Below are positions 6,314 to 15,200 of a stretch of 20,938 bases of DNA, one piece after another. A program made the translations under genes and the position numbers. Position 1 is the first letter of the stretch, and the number at the start of each line of letters is the position of its first letter. A model generated the notes under the pieces. The model was not told the DNA's origin and did not search any database. It saw only the letters and a list, made by a program, of their open reading frames with translations. The DNA comes from Pseudescherichia sp032055545 (GTDB lineage Bacteria > Pseudomonadota > Gammaproteobacteria > Enterobacterales > Enterobacteriaceae): NCBI GenBank assembly GCA_032055545.1, contig DAMBQR010000065.1, forward strand, positions 1-20,938, given 5' to 3'.

Positions 6314-7696
6314 TTGAAAACCTTATCTCTTCTACTCTTGCTGCTGGCAGGAGGCATAAACGATGCCCGCGCCATCTTACAGCCGCCGCCGCATAACCCG
6401 TTCGACAACGACAGCCTGCCGGATCTGGGGATGACGCCCACCGGCGATGCCCGCGTTAAGAGCGTCGCCGAGATGGCGAAAGCCTTTGGCGAAGCCAGCC
6501 AGACCGACAACGGCCTCACCGCCGGGCAGCAGGCGCGCCAGTTTGCTTTTGGTCAGATCCGTGATGCCGTCAGCGAAGACGTCAATGAGCAGCTGGAGTC
6601 GTGGCTCTCACCCTGGGGTAACGCCAGCGTTAACGTGCTGGTAAACGATGACGGACGCTTCACCGGCAGTCAGGGGAGCTGGTTTATCCCCTGGCAGGAT
6701 AATAATCGTTATCTGAGCTGGAGCCAGCTGGGATTAACCCAGCGGGACGAGGGGCTGGTGAGCAATGCCGGTATTGGCCAGCGCTGGGTCGCCGGGCGCT
6801 GGCTGCTGGGCTACAACACCTTCTACGATAACCTGCTGGATGAGAACTTGCAGCGGGCCGGGCTGGGCGCTGAGGCCTGGGGCGAGTATCTGCGCCTCTC
6901 CGCCAACTACTATCAGCCGCTCTCCGGCTGGGACTACTCCGGTGCGGCAGTTCAGCAGCGGCTGGCGCGCGGCTATGACGTCACTGCTCAGGCACGACTG
7001 CCGTTCTATGAGCATATTAATACCAGCCTGAGCCTTGAGCAGTACTTTGGCGACAATGTCGATCTCTTCGACTCCGGCTCGGGCTACCACAATCCTGTGG
7101 CGGTCAACGTCGGCGTCAACTATACCCCCGTGCCGCTGGTGACGGTGACCGCCCAGCATAAGCAGGGTGAGAGTGGAGAGAGCCAGAACAATCTTGGCCT
7201 TAACCTGAACTATCGCTTCGGCGTGCCGCTGAAAAAGCAGCTTACCGCCAGCGAGGTGGCGGAGAGCCGCTCCCTGCGCGGTAGCCGCTATGACAGCCCG
7301 GCGCGCAATAATCTGCCGGTGGTAGAGTATCGCCAGCGAAAAACCCTGTCGGTGTTTCTCGCTACGCCGCCGTGGGATCTCAACCCCGGCGAGACGGTAC
7401 AGATGGTGGTCCAGGTGCGCAGCCGCTACGGTATCCGCTCTATCGCCTGGCAGGGAGACACGCAGGCGCTAAGCCTGACGCCGCCGGTTAACGCCAACAG
7501 CAGCGAAGGCTGGAGCATTATCATGCCCGCCTGGGATAGCCGGGAGGGGGCCAGCAATACGTGGCGTCTGTCGGTCACGGTGGAGGATGAGCAGGGGCAG
7601 CGCGTCTCCTCTAATGAGATCGCGCTCACGCTGACCGAGCCGCTGGTGAGTCCGCAGAACAGCGCTCCGCGCTGGCCACAGCTGCCGGAGGGGTGA
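6314..7696 (+). CDS. ychO: Invasin/intimin-like outer-membrane beta-domain protein YchO (formerly YchP)
   Basis: Product of 460 residues (about 464 in E. coli). An N-terminal signal peptide (LSLLLLLLAGGINDARA) is followed by the inverse-autotransporter beta-barrel domain with motifs ESWLSPWGNASVNVLVNDDG, YNTFYDNLLDENLQRAG, LRLSANYYQPLSGW, LSLEQYFGDNVDLF and LGLNLNYRFGVP (to about residue 300), then a single C-terminal Ig-like region (about 340-445). It is expected in the outer membrane with a possible adhesion role; the function is not firmly known. The start is uncertain: there is no ATG or GTG after the in-frame stop at 6260. TTG at 6314 lacks a ribosome-binding site, whereas a CTG at 6290 has GGAGG 8 nt upstream. 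It abuts narL tail to tail. Confidence 0.93.
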   Translation: MKTLSLLLLLLAGGINDARAILQPPPHNPFDNDSLPDLGMTPTGDARVKSVAEMAKAFGEASQTDNGLTAGQQARQFAFGQIRDAVSEDVNEQLESWLSPWGNASVNVLVNDDGRFTGSQGSWFIPWQDNNRYLSWSQLGLTQRDEGLVSNAGIGQRWVAGRWLLGYNTFYDNLLDENLQRAGLGAEAWGEYLRLSANYYQPLSGWDYSGAAVQQRLARGYDVTAQARLPFYEHINTSLSLEQYFGDNVDLFDSGSGYHNPVAVNVGVNYTPVPLVTVTAQHKQGESGESQNNLGLNLNYRFGVPLKKQLTASEVAESRSLRGSRYDSPARNNLPVVEYRQRKTLSVFLATPPWDLNPGETVQMVVQVRSRYGIRSIAWQGDTQALSLTPPVNANSSEGWSIIMPAWDSREGASNTWRLSVTVEDEQGQRVSSNEIALTLTEPLVSPQNSAPRWPQLPEG

Positions 7697-8347
7697 TCAG
7701 AAAATACGCTCCTGGTGCACCCAGACCGCCGCTTCCACGCGGGATTTAAGCTTCATCTTCTTCAGCATATGCTTAACGTGCACCTTCACCGTGCTCTCGG
7801 TGATATCCAGGCGGCGGGCAATCATCTTGTTGGGCAGGCCCTGGGCAATCAGCTTCAGGATATCGCGCTCGCGCGGCGTCAGCTGAGTCACGTCCCGGTC
7901 AGAGGTGGCGCGGTTAGCGCGCAGGCTGGCAGCCAGCACCGGCGTTAGCGCTTCGCTCAGCACCATTTCCCCCGCAGCGGCCTGCTGCAACGCTTTGAGT
8001 AGATCCTCTGGCTCCATATCCTTCAGCAGGTAGCCGTCCGCGCCGCGCTTGAGGGCGGTGACCACGTCCTCTTCATGATTAGAGACGCTGAAGACCACCA
8101 CCCGCCCGGAGAGTGCCTTCTCCCGCAGCTTGTCCAGCGTCTCGAGGCCATTCATGCCGGGCATATTTAAATCCAGCAGGATCAGGTCGGGATCCAGCGT
8201 CTCCGCCAGCTCAATACCCTGTTCCCCGTTGCTGGCTTCGCCGATCACGCGGATGTCGCTCGCCATGCTAATAAGCTGCCTGACGCCGGTGCGCAGCATC
8301 GGATGATCGTCAATCAGCAGAATGGTGGCGGGTTCCTGATTATTCAT
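7697..8347 (-). CDS. narL: Nitrate/nitrite response regulator NarL
   Basis: Cytoplasmic two-component response regulator of 216 residues, the E. coli length. The receiver domain (about 5-130) has the acidic pair in LLIDDHPMLRTGV, phospho-acceptor D59 in LDPDLILLDLNMPG, and the conserved lysine in GADGYLLKDM. The C-terminal LuxR/GerE helix-turn-helix (about 150-212) contains LTPRERDILKLIAQGLPNKM and ESTVKVHVKHMLKK. Phosphorylated by NarX, it binds TACYYMT-type heptamers to activate narGHJI and narK and to repress alternative respiration genes. Its ATG overlaps the end of narX by 8 bp, so the pair is translationally linked. Its stop codon directly abuts that of ychO. Confidence 0.98.
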   Translation of the reverse strand: MNNQEPATILLIDDHPMLRTGVRQLISMASDIRVIGEASNGEQGIELAETLDPDLILLDLNMPGMNGLETLDKLREKALSGRVVVFSVSNHEEDVVTALKRGADGYLLKDMEPEDLLKALQQAAAGEMVLSEALTPVLAASLRANRATSDRDVTQLTPRERDILKLIAQGLPNKMIARRLDITESTVKVHVKHMLKKMKLKSRVEAAVWVHQERIF

Positions 8348-10136
8348 GTTTATCTCCTTGTACGGATGAGAGAAGCTTTTCGGGTATAAATGTCACCACC
8401 ACCTCGGTGCCGCCGGACTCCCGGCGCCGGACCTGACAATCTCCGCGCAGGCTCTGGGCGCGATCGCGCATGATAATTAAGCCGTAGTGGTTGGTGCGTT
8501 CGGCGTTGTCCGGTACGCCGCAGCCGTTGTCAATAATGCTTACCTTCACCTGCCGTCCCTGCTGAAGTGCCGTTACGGTAACTTCACTGGCGCCAGAGTG
8601 CTTCAGGGCGTTGCTCAGCGCCTCGCGGGCGATCTGCAGCAGGTGGATGGCCTGATGGGAGGGCACAAAGCGCGGCGGCAGCTGATAGTCCAGCCTGACC
8701 GGGAAGCCAAAGTGGACGCTATACTCCCGGCAGCTCGCCTCCAGCGCCGGACGCAGGCCCGGCTCGCTAAGCTGCAGGCGGAAGGTGGTCAACAGCTCGC
8801 GCAGCTGCGCCCAGGAGGTATTCAGCTCGTTGCGGATCTGCCCCAGCAGCTGCTGGCTGGAGTCGGGCAGGCTCTCGCCCTGCATCTGTAGACAGCTGAC
8901 CTGCATCTTCATGCAGGAGAGGGACTGGGCAATAGAGTCATGCAGCTCCCGGGCGATCGTTGCGCGCTCCTCCATCACCATTAGCTGCTGCTGGCGCTCC
9001 TGGTGACGATCCAGCGCCAGGGTGGCGGTAAGCTGCTCCACCAGGGTATCCACCAGCTGCTGCTGATCGTGGCTCAGATGCCGCCCGGCTGGCAGGGTCG
9101 CCAGCAGCAGACCGTACTGCATATGGGTATCCGCCAGCCGCCACTTCAGGGTTGTGCCGCCGCCGCCCGTGGGCAGGATCTCGCGCGGGCAGAGGTGGCA
9201 GCCGATATCATCGCAGGTCATGTCCGGCTGGCAGGTAAACTCCTGGCGGTTCTCCTCATCCTCCACATCGTAGACGCGCAGCTCGATATCGTGCAGCAGG
9301 GTGAGGTTTTGCAGGCCGTTAAGCACCGGCGAGAGGCGCTCACACAGCGGAACCTGCATGTGCAGACGGCGGTTGGCCTGCCAGAGGAAGGAGAGGATTT
9401 CGTTCTTTTGCTCCAGCCCGGCGGTCTTCTCTTTTACCCGCTGCTCCAGCACCGCATAGCTCTGGGCCAGCTCGCTGGACATGTTGTTAAGCGCCATGCC
9501 GAGCCTGGCCATCTCGTTTCGCCCGCTGATGTGTGCCCGCTGGGTAAAGTCCCGATGGCTCACGGCCTGGGCCATGCTCAGCAGCTGCCGCCAGGGCTGA
9601 AGCAGACGCGCCCGCAGCCAGATGACGGTGAAGACCAGCAGCAGCGCCATAAGCAGCGCCATACCACGCTGGAGCAGCAGAACGCGATCGATCCGCTGTT
9701 CGGTACGACGATCGAAGTTGCTCACCAATTGGTCGATGCGGTTCACAAAGGTGGCAATCTCCCCCGATACCGCCGTTGCGTCCTGAGCCTGCACCAGGCC
9801 AGGGGCAAGATTGCGCTGCCAGTAACGCTGTAGCGCCTGCAGCTGAGGCAGCTGGCCGTCACGCAGCGCGGCCTGGGTCAGCTCCGGGCTGAAGGCCGTG
9901 CGGGTCATCTCATCGATCAGCGGCTGGTCGGCGTCCGTAATCGGTATGGCGGCCAGCAGGCGGTAGCTCTGCATTCGCAGCGAGCCAGCCTTGTTAATGG
10001 CGTGGGCGCTGCCCTGGACGCCCTGTACCAGCCAGCCAGAGATAGCCATCCCGGTTACGCCAATGGCGGTAGAGAGCAGAACGATCAGCGCCAGTTGGTT
10101 AACCAGCGTTAGCGGTGAAAAGAGGCGTTTTAGCAT
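8340..10136 (-). CDS. narX: Nitrate/nitrite sensor histidine kinase NarX
   Basis: Inner-membrane sensor kinase of 598 residues, the E. coli length. TM1 is at about 14-37 and the periplasmic nitrate-binding P-box at about 45-62 (SAHAINKAGSLRMQSYRLLA). TM2 is at about 155-175, followed by HAMP, a cysteine-containing central region (CQPDMTCDDIGCHLC, about 302-316) and a HisKA_3 dimerisation domain with phospho-acceptor H399 in ARELHDSIAQSLS. The ATPase domain has SNALKHSGA and DNGCGVPDNA motifs. It phosphorylates NarL in response to nitrate. ATG at 10136 is chosen over TTG at 10145 because AGGAG sits 11 nt before the ATG but only 2 nt before the TTG. It is divergent from narK across a 309-bp shared control region. 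Confidence 0.98.
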   Translation of the reverse strand: MLKRLFSPLTLVNQLALIVLLSTAIGVTGMAISGWLVQGVQGSAHAINKAGSLRMQSYRLLAAIPITDADQPLIDEMTRTAFSPELTQAALRDGQLPQLQALQRYWQRNLAPGLVQAQDATAVSGEIATFVNRIDQLVSNFDRRTEQRIDRVLLLQRGMALLMALLLVFTVIWLRARLLQPWRQLLSMAQAVSHRDFTQRAHISGRNEMARLGMALNNMSSELAQSYAVLEQRVKEKTAGLEQKNEILSFLWQANRRLHMQVPLCERLSPVLNGLQNLTLLHDIELRVYDVEDEENRQEFTCQPDMTCDDIGCHLCPREILPTGGGGTTLKWRLADTHMQYGLLLATLPAGRHLSHDQQQLVDTLVEQLTATLALDRHQERQQQLMVMEERATIARELHDSIAQSLSCMKMQVSCLQMQGESLPDSSQQLLGQIRNELNTSWAQLRELLTTFRLQLSEPGLRPALEASCREYSVHFGFPVRLDYQLPPRFVPSHQAIHLLQIAREALSNALKHSGASEVTVTALQQGRQVKVSIIDNGCGVPDNAERTNHYGLIIMRDRAQSLRGDCQVRRRESGGTEVVVTFIPEKLLSSVQGDKHE

Positions 10137-10203
10137 AAACGGCAAGACTCCTGACCCGGCAAGTCACCGGGAGTGGGGCTATTTTCGGCTATACCCTGGA
10201 GTA

Positions 10204-10230
10204 TACCCATACCCCAAAAGAGTTACTCCT
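10204..10230 (+). promoter_or_regulatory. Upstream NarL-type heptamers in the narX-narK control region
   Basis: TACCCAT (10204-10210) and TACTCCT (10224-10230) both fit the TACYYMT heptamer exactly, and a near-match TACCCCA overlaps between them (10210-10216). They lie roughly 190-215 bp before the predicted narK start, comparable to the distal NarL cluster reported for E. coli narK. Confidence 0.5.
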
Positions 10231-10319
10231 TTATTGTCGATCCAGACGCGGGCTGGAGCGCGACGGCCAGCAAACGCCACACTGACGTGAAAAACCACAG
10301 TTTTTCTGGAGATTTTAGC

Positions 10320-10335
10320 TGCTCATTAAGGGGTA
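10320..10335 (+). promoter_or_regulatory. NarL/NarP 7-2-7 inverted heptamer pair upstream of narK
   Basis: TGCTCAT, two bases, then AGGGGTA (the reverse complement of TACCCCT) form the 7-2-7 arrangement that NarL and NarP prefer. The right heptamer is perfect and the left has one mismatch. It is centred about 93 bp upstream of the predicted narK transcript start. Confidence 0.55.
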
Positions 10336-10372
10336 GGGCGGTTTTAGCATCGCTGAAATGGCGACTTTTCCT

Positions 10373-10413
10373 TTGATTTATATCAACTTAAGCGCTGGCG
10401 TAAACCCTATGGT
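10373..10413 (+). promoter_or_regulatory. narK promoter: perfect FNR box plus -10
   Basis: TTGATTTATATCAA (10373-10386) matches the FNR consensus TTGAT-N4-ATCAA perfectly. A TATGGT -10 element lies at 10408-10413, predicting transcription from about 10420-10421, so the FNR box is centred near -41.5, the class II position used by E. coli narK. Confidence 0.85.
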
Positions 10414-10445
10414 GGCAGGGGTTAAATCCCTAATCAGAGGTGTCT

Positions 10446-11840
10446 ATGAGTCACTCTTCCATACCTGAAAGGACCACCGGAGCCGTTATTACCGACTGGC
10501 GACCGGAGGATCCTGCTTTCTGGCAGCAGCGTGGCCAGGCCGTGGCGAGCCGCAATCTGTGGATCTCCGTGCCCTGTTTGCTGCTGGCGTTTTGCGTCTG
10601 GATGCTGTTCAGCGCAGTGGCGGTTAATCTTAATAAAGTTGGTTTTAATTTTACGACCGATCAGCTCTTTATGCTGACCGCGCTACCCTCCGTCTCCGGG
10701 GCGCTGCTGCGGGTGCCGTACTCGTTTATGGTGCCCATCTTTGGCGGTCGCCGCTGGACCGCGTTCAGTACCGGGATCATGATTGTTCCCTGCGTCTGGC
10801 TGGGCATTGCCGTCCAGGATACCAGCACACCGTTTAGCACTTTTATTATCATCTCCCTGCTCTGTGGCTTTGCCGGGGCCAACTTCGCCTCCAGCATGGC
10901 TAACATCAGCTTCTTCTTTCCCAAGCAGAAGCAGGGTAGCGCGCTGGGGATCAACGGCGGACTGGGTAACCTCGGGGTGAGTGTGATGCAGCTGCTGGCC
11001 CCGCTGGCGATCACCTTCTCGCTGTTTGCCTTTTTTGGCGCGACCGGCGTGCAGCAGGAAGATGGCTCCATGCTCTACCTGGAGAACGCCGCCTGGATCT
11101 GGGTGCCATTCCTGATCGTCTTTACCCTCGCGGCCTGGTTTGGCATGAACGAGCTGGCGACCTCCAAGGCCTCGTTGCGTTCGCAGCTGCCGGTGCTTAA
11201 GCGGGTGCATCTGTGGATCCTGGGCTTCCTCTACCTGGCCACCTTTGGTTCGTTTATTGGTTTTTCGGCAGGCTTTGCGATGCTGTCCAAAACCCAGTTT
11301 CCTGAGGTCAACGTGCTGCACTTTGCCTTCTTCGGTCCGCTGGTGGGCGCGCTGGCGCGTTCGGCGGGCGGGGCACTCTCTGACCGGCTGGGCGGCGTTC
11401 GCGTGACGCTGGTGAACTTTGTCGCGATGGCGATCTTTAGCGCGCTGCTGTTCCTGACCCTGCCATCGGCGGGAAGCGAAGGAAACTTTAGTGCCTTCTT
11501 CGCCGTCTTCCTGATGCTGTTTCTCACCGCCGGGCTGGGCAGCGGCTCCAGCTTCCAGATGATCTCGGTGATCTTCCGCAAGATGACCATGGAGCGGGTG
11601 ACGGCGCAGGGCGGCAGCGAGGAGCAGGCGCTGCGTGAGGCGGCAACCGATACGGCCGCGGCGCTCGGGTTTATCTCGGCCATTGGCGCAATCGGCGGCT
11701 TCTTTATTCCCAAGGCGTTCGGCACCTCGCTGGCACTGACCGGCTCCCCGGCCGGGGCAATGAAAGTCTTCCTCGTGTTCTATATTGCCTGCGTGTTTAT
11801 CACCTGGGCGGTGTACGGACGTAAAGCTAAAATAAAATAA
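10446..11840 (+). CDS. narK: Nitrate/nitrite antiporter NarK
   Basis: Inner-membrane major facilitator superfamily carrier of 464 residues with 12 predicted membrane spans. It imports nitrate while exporting nitrite, feeding cytoplasmic-face NarG. Substrate-binding arginines R89 (ALLRVPYSF) and R305 (GALARSAGGALSDR) are present at E. coli positions, as are the two nitrate-signature segments (GNLGVSVMQL near 174 and AALGFISAIGAIGG near 400). ATG at 10446 is preceded by AGAGGTG and matches the E. coli start MSHSS; the in-frame GTG at 10440 is rejected. A residue usually proline in NLPKVGFNF is asparagine here. It is a single-gene unit between an FNR promoter and an intrinsic terminator. Confidence 0.98.
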   Translation: MSHSSIPERTTGAVITDWRPEDPAFWQQRGQAVASRNLWISVPCLLLAFCVWMLFSAVAVNLNKVGFNFTTDQLFMLTALPSVSGALLRVPYSFMVPIFGGRRWTAFSTGIMIVPCVWLGIAVQDTSTPFSTFIIISLLCGFAGANFASSMANISFFFPKQKQGSALGINGGLGNLGVSVMQLLAPLAITFSLFAFFGATGVQQEDGSMLYLENAAWIWVPFLIVFTLAAWFGMNELATSKASLRSQLPVLKRVHLWILGFLYLATFGSFIGFSAGFAMLSKTQFPEVNVLHFAFFGPLVGALARSAGGALSDRLGGVRVTLVNFVAMAIFSALLFLTLPSAGSEGNFSAFFAVFLMLFLTAGLGSGSSFQMISVIFRKMTMERVTAQGGSEEQALREAATDTAAALGFISAIGAIGGFFIPKAFGTSLALTGSPAGAMKVFLVFYIACVFITWAVYGRKAKIK

Positions 11841-11859
11841 AGCACTGTTGATTATCCTT

Positions 11860-11885
11860 GCGCGGTGCAATGCCGCGCTTTTTTT
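11860..11885 (+). terminator. Intrinsic terminator of narK
   Basis: Perfect 6-bp GC stem GCGCGG/CCGCGC (11860-11865 and 11873-11878) with a 7-nt loop, followed by seven T residues, 20 bp beyond the narK stop codon. Confidence 0.93.
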
Positions 11886-11970
11886 ACGTCTTTATTAGTT
11901 ACAACATACTTTTAGGGGAGCACTGCCCGCTACTGTCACTATGAAGCCGGTGGCGGCTCGCCAGAGGATC

Positions 11971-11987
11971 TACCCCTTAATACCCCT
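11971..11987 (+). promoter_or_regulatory. Distal NarL heptamers of the narG promoter
   Basis: Two exact TACCCCT heptamers in direct orientation (11971-11977 and 11981-11987) lie about 182-198 bp before the predicted narG transcript start. This matches the location of the upstream NarL activation site near -195 in E. coli. Confidence 0.7.
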
Positions 11988-12039
11988 GACGCTGAAATAG
12001 CATTGTAAAAAACGCGGGTTAAATGATAAAACCCTAAAA

Positions 12040-12083
12040 AATCAGTAAGATAAAAAATCATCTTGTCTGCCACTTTCGGGGTA
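12040..12083 (+). promoter_or_regulatory. IHF-like site and proximal NarL heptamer of narG
   Basis: AATCAG-N4-ATA (12040-12052) matches the IHF core WATCAR-N4-TTR with one mismatch in an A-rich flank, about -117 to -129, where E. coli narG binds IHF. CGGGGTA (12077-12083), a one-mismatch inverted heptamer, is near -89. IHF bending would bring distal NarL close to FNR; this is inference from E. coli. Confidence 0.5.
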
Positions 12084-12120
12084 GATGAAAAATCCACCGC
12101 TTTTGCTATGCCAGCCTGCC

Positions 12121-12161
12121 TTGATCGCCATCAATTCTCACGTCCTTTCAGCGCGTTAACG
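12121..12161 (+). promoter_or_regulatory. narGHJI promoter: perfect FNR box
   Basis: TTGATCGCCATCAA (12121-12134) is a perfect FNR consensus. With a -10-like GTTAAC/TTAACG at 12155-12161 it predicts transcription from about 12169 and an FNR centre near -41.5. The leader of about 57 nt ends in CACAGGAGAAACCCG before the narG ATG. Confidence 0.8.
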
Positions 12162-12225
12162 TCGCCTCATTCGCAGCAATGTCGCTTTTTCAGAGAGCCA
12201 GCAGGCTCCACACAGGAGAAACCCG

Positions 12226-15200
12226 ATGAGTAAATTCCTGGACCGGTTTCGCTACTTCAAACAGAAGGGCGAAACCTTTGCCGATGGGCATGGCCAGATC
12301 CATGAAACAAACCGGGACTGGGAGGATGGATACCGCAGCCGCTGGTCGCACGATAAAATTGTGCGCTCCACGCACGGCGTAAACTGCACCGGCTCCTGCA
12401 GCTGGAAGATCTACGTCAAAAACGGGCTGGTCACCTGGGAGACCCAGCAGACCGACTACCCGCGTACCCGTCCGGATATGCCGAATCATGAGCCGCGTGG
12501 CTGCCCGCGTGGGGCCAGCTACTCCTGGTATCTCTACAGCGCGAACCGCCTGAAATACCCCTTGATGCGCAAACGCCTGATGAAAATGTGGCGTGAAGCA
12601 AAAGTTCAGCACAGCGATCCGGTTGCGGCCTGGGCCTCAATTATTGAAGATGCCGACAAAGCGAAAAGCTTCAAGCAGGCGCGCGGACGCGGCGGCTTTG
12701 TTCGCTCCTCGTGGCAAGAGGTCAACGAGCTGATCGCTGCCTCTAACGTTTATACCGTGAAAACCTACGGCCCGGACCGCGTGGCGGGCTTCTCGCCGAT
12801 CCCGGCGATGTCGATGGTCTCCTACGCCTCCGGTGCGCGCTACCTGTCGCTGATCGGCGGCACCTGCCTGAGCTTCTACGACTGGTACTGCGACCTGCCG
12901 CCAGCCTCCCCGCAAACCTGGGGTGAGCAGACCGACGTGCCGGAATCTGCCGACTGGTACAACTCCAGCTACATTATCGCCTGGGGCTCTAACGTTCCGC
13001 AGACCCGTACCCCGGACGCCCACTTCTTTACTGAAGTGCGTTACAAAGGCACCAAAACCGTTGCCGTTACCCCAGACTACGCCGAGATCGCCAAGCTGTG
13101 CGACCTGTGGCTGGCGCCGAAGCAGGGCACCGATGCCGCAATGGCGATGGCAATGGGTCACGTCATGCTGCGCGAATTCCATCTCGACAAGCCGAGCCAG
13201 TACTTTACCGACTACGTGCGTCGCTATACCGATATGCCGATGCTGGTGATGCTCGAAGAGCGCGACGGCTACTATGCCGCAGGACGGATGCTGCGCGCCG
13301 CCGACCTGGTGGACGCTCTCGGTCAGGATAATAATCCTGAGTGGAAAACCGTGGCCTGCAATGACAGCGGCGAGCTGATCGCACCCAACGGCTCTATCGG
13401 TTTCCGCTGGGGCGAAAAAGGGAAGTGGAACCTTGAGCAGCGCGACGGTACCAGCGGGGCAGACGCCGAGCTGCGCCTGAGCCTGTTGGGCGATCATGAT
13501 GATATCGCCGAGGTGGGTTTCCCATACTTTGGCAATGAAGGGTCTGAACACTTCAACCGCGTTGAGCTGCAAAATATCCTCCTGCACAAGCTGCCGGTAA
13601 AACGCCTGCAGCTGGCAGATGGCAGCACCGCGCTGGTCACCACCGTCTACGATCTGACCATGGCTAACTACGGTCTCGATCGTGGTCTGGACGATGCCAA
13701 CGCTGCCGCCAGCTATGACGAAGTGAAAGCGTATACCCCGGCATGGGCGGAAAAAATCACCGGCGTACCGCGGGCGCATATTATCCGCACCGCCCGTGAG
13801 TTTGCTGATAACGCCGATAAGACCCATGGCCGTTCGATGATTATTGTGGGTGCTGGTCTGAACCACTGGTTCCACATGGATATGAACTACCGGGGTCTAA
13901 TCAACATGTTGGTGTTCTGCGGCTGTGTTGGCCAGAGCGGCGGCGGCTGGGCGCACTACGTAGGCCAGGAGAAGCTGCGTCCGCAGACCGGCTGGCAGCC
14001 GCTGGCGTTTGCCCTCGACTGGCAGCGTCCGCCTCGCCATATGAACGGCACCTCCTTCTTCTATAACCACTCCGGCCAGTGGCGCTATGAAACCCTGACC
14101 GCGCAGGAGCTGCTCTCGCCGCTGGCGGATAAGTCTCGCTACAGCGGCCATCTGCTCGACTTTAACGTCCGCGCCGAGCGTATGGGCTGGCTGCCTTCCG
14201 CGCCGCAGCTGGGCACCAACCCGCTGCACATCGCTGCGGAAGCTGAAAAAGCGGGCATGTCGGCGGTGGATTACACCGTCAAGGCGCTGAAAGAGGGCAC
14301 TATCCGCTTTGCGGCCGAGCAGCCGGAGAATGGCAAAAACCATCCGCGCAACCTCTTTATCTGGCGCTCTAACCTGCTTGGCTCCTCCGGGAAAGGCCAT
14401 GAGTATATGCTGAAGTACCTGCTGGGTACTGAGAACGGCATTCAGGGTAAAGACCTGGGCGTGCAGGGTGGCGTGAAGCCGGAAGAGGTTGAGTGGCATG
14501 ATAACGGCCTTGACGGCAAGCTGGATCTGGTGGTCACCCTCGACTTCCGCCTGTCGAGCACCTGCCTCTACTCCGATATCGTCCTGCCGACGGCGACCTG
14601 GTATGAGAAAGACGACATGAATACCTCGGATATGCATCCGTTTATTCATCCGCTCTCTGCCGCCGTCGATCCGGCCTGGGAGTCGAAAAGCGACTGGGAG
14701 ATCTATAAAGGTATTGCCCAGAAATTCTCTGAAGTGTGCGTCGGCCACCTCGGCGTCGAAACTGACGTGGTGACCCTGCCTATCCAGCACGACTCCGCCG
14801 CCGAGCTGGCGCAGCCGCTGGACGTTAAGGATTGGAAAAAGGGCGAGTGTGACCTGATCCCCGGCAAAACCGCACCGCATATCATTCCGGTTGAGCGCGA
14901 CTACCCGGCGACCTACGAGCGCTTTACCTCTATCGGTCCGCTGCTGGATAAAGTGGGCAACGGCGGCAAGGGCATCGCGTGGAACACCGAAAGCGAGATG
15001 GATCTGCTGCGCAAGCTGAACTACACCAAGGCGGAAGGCCCGGCAAAAGGCCAGCCGATGCTCAATACCGCCATCGATGCGGCGGAGATGATCCTCACTC
15101 TCGCCCCGGAGACCAACGGTCACGTGGCGGTTAAAGCCTGGGCGGCGCTGAGCGAGTTTACCGGCCGCGACCATACCCATCTGGCGACCAATAAGGAAGA

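Noticed and set aside
10137..10145. Upstream TTG start for narX (M-P-F-M-L-K)
   Set aside because: The ribosome-binding site would be only 2 nt away; ATG at 10136 has proper spacing and matches the E. coli start.
10683..11870. 395-residue minus-strand open frame opposite narK
   Set aside because: Highly charged, low-quality composition and no family resemblance; shadow of narK codons.
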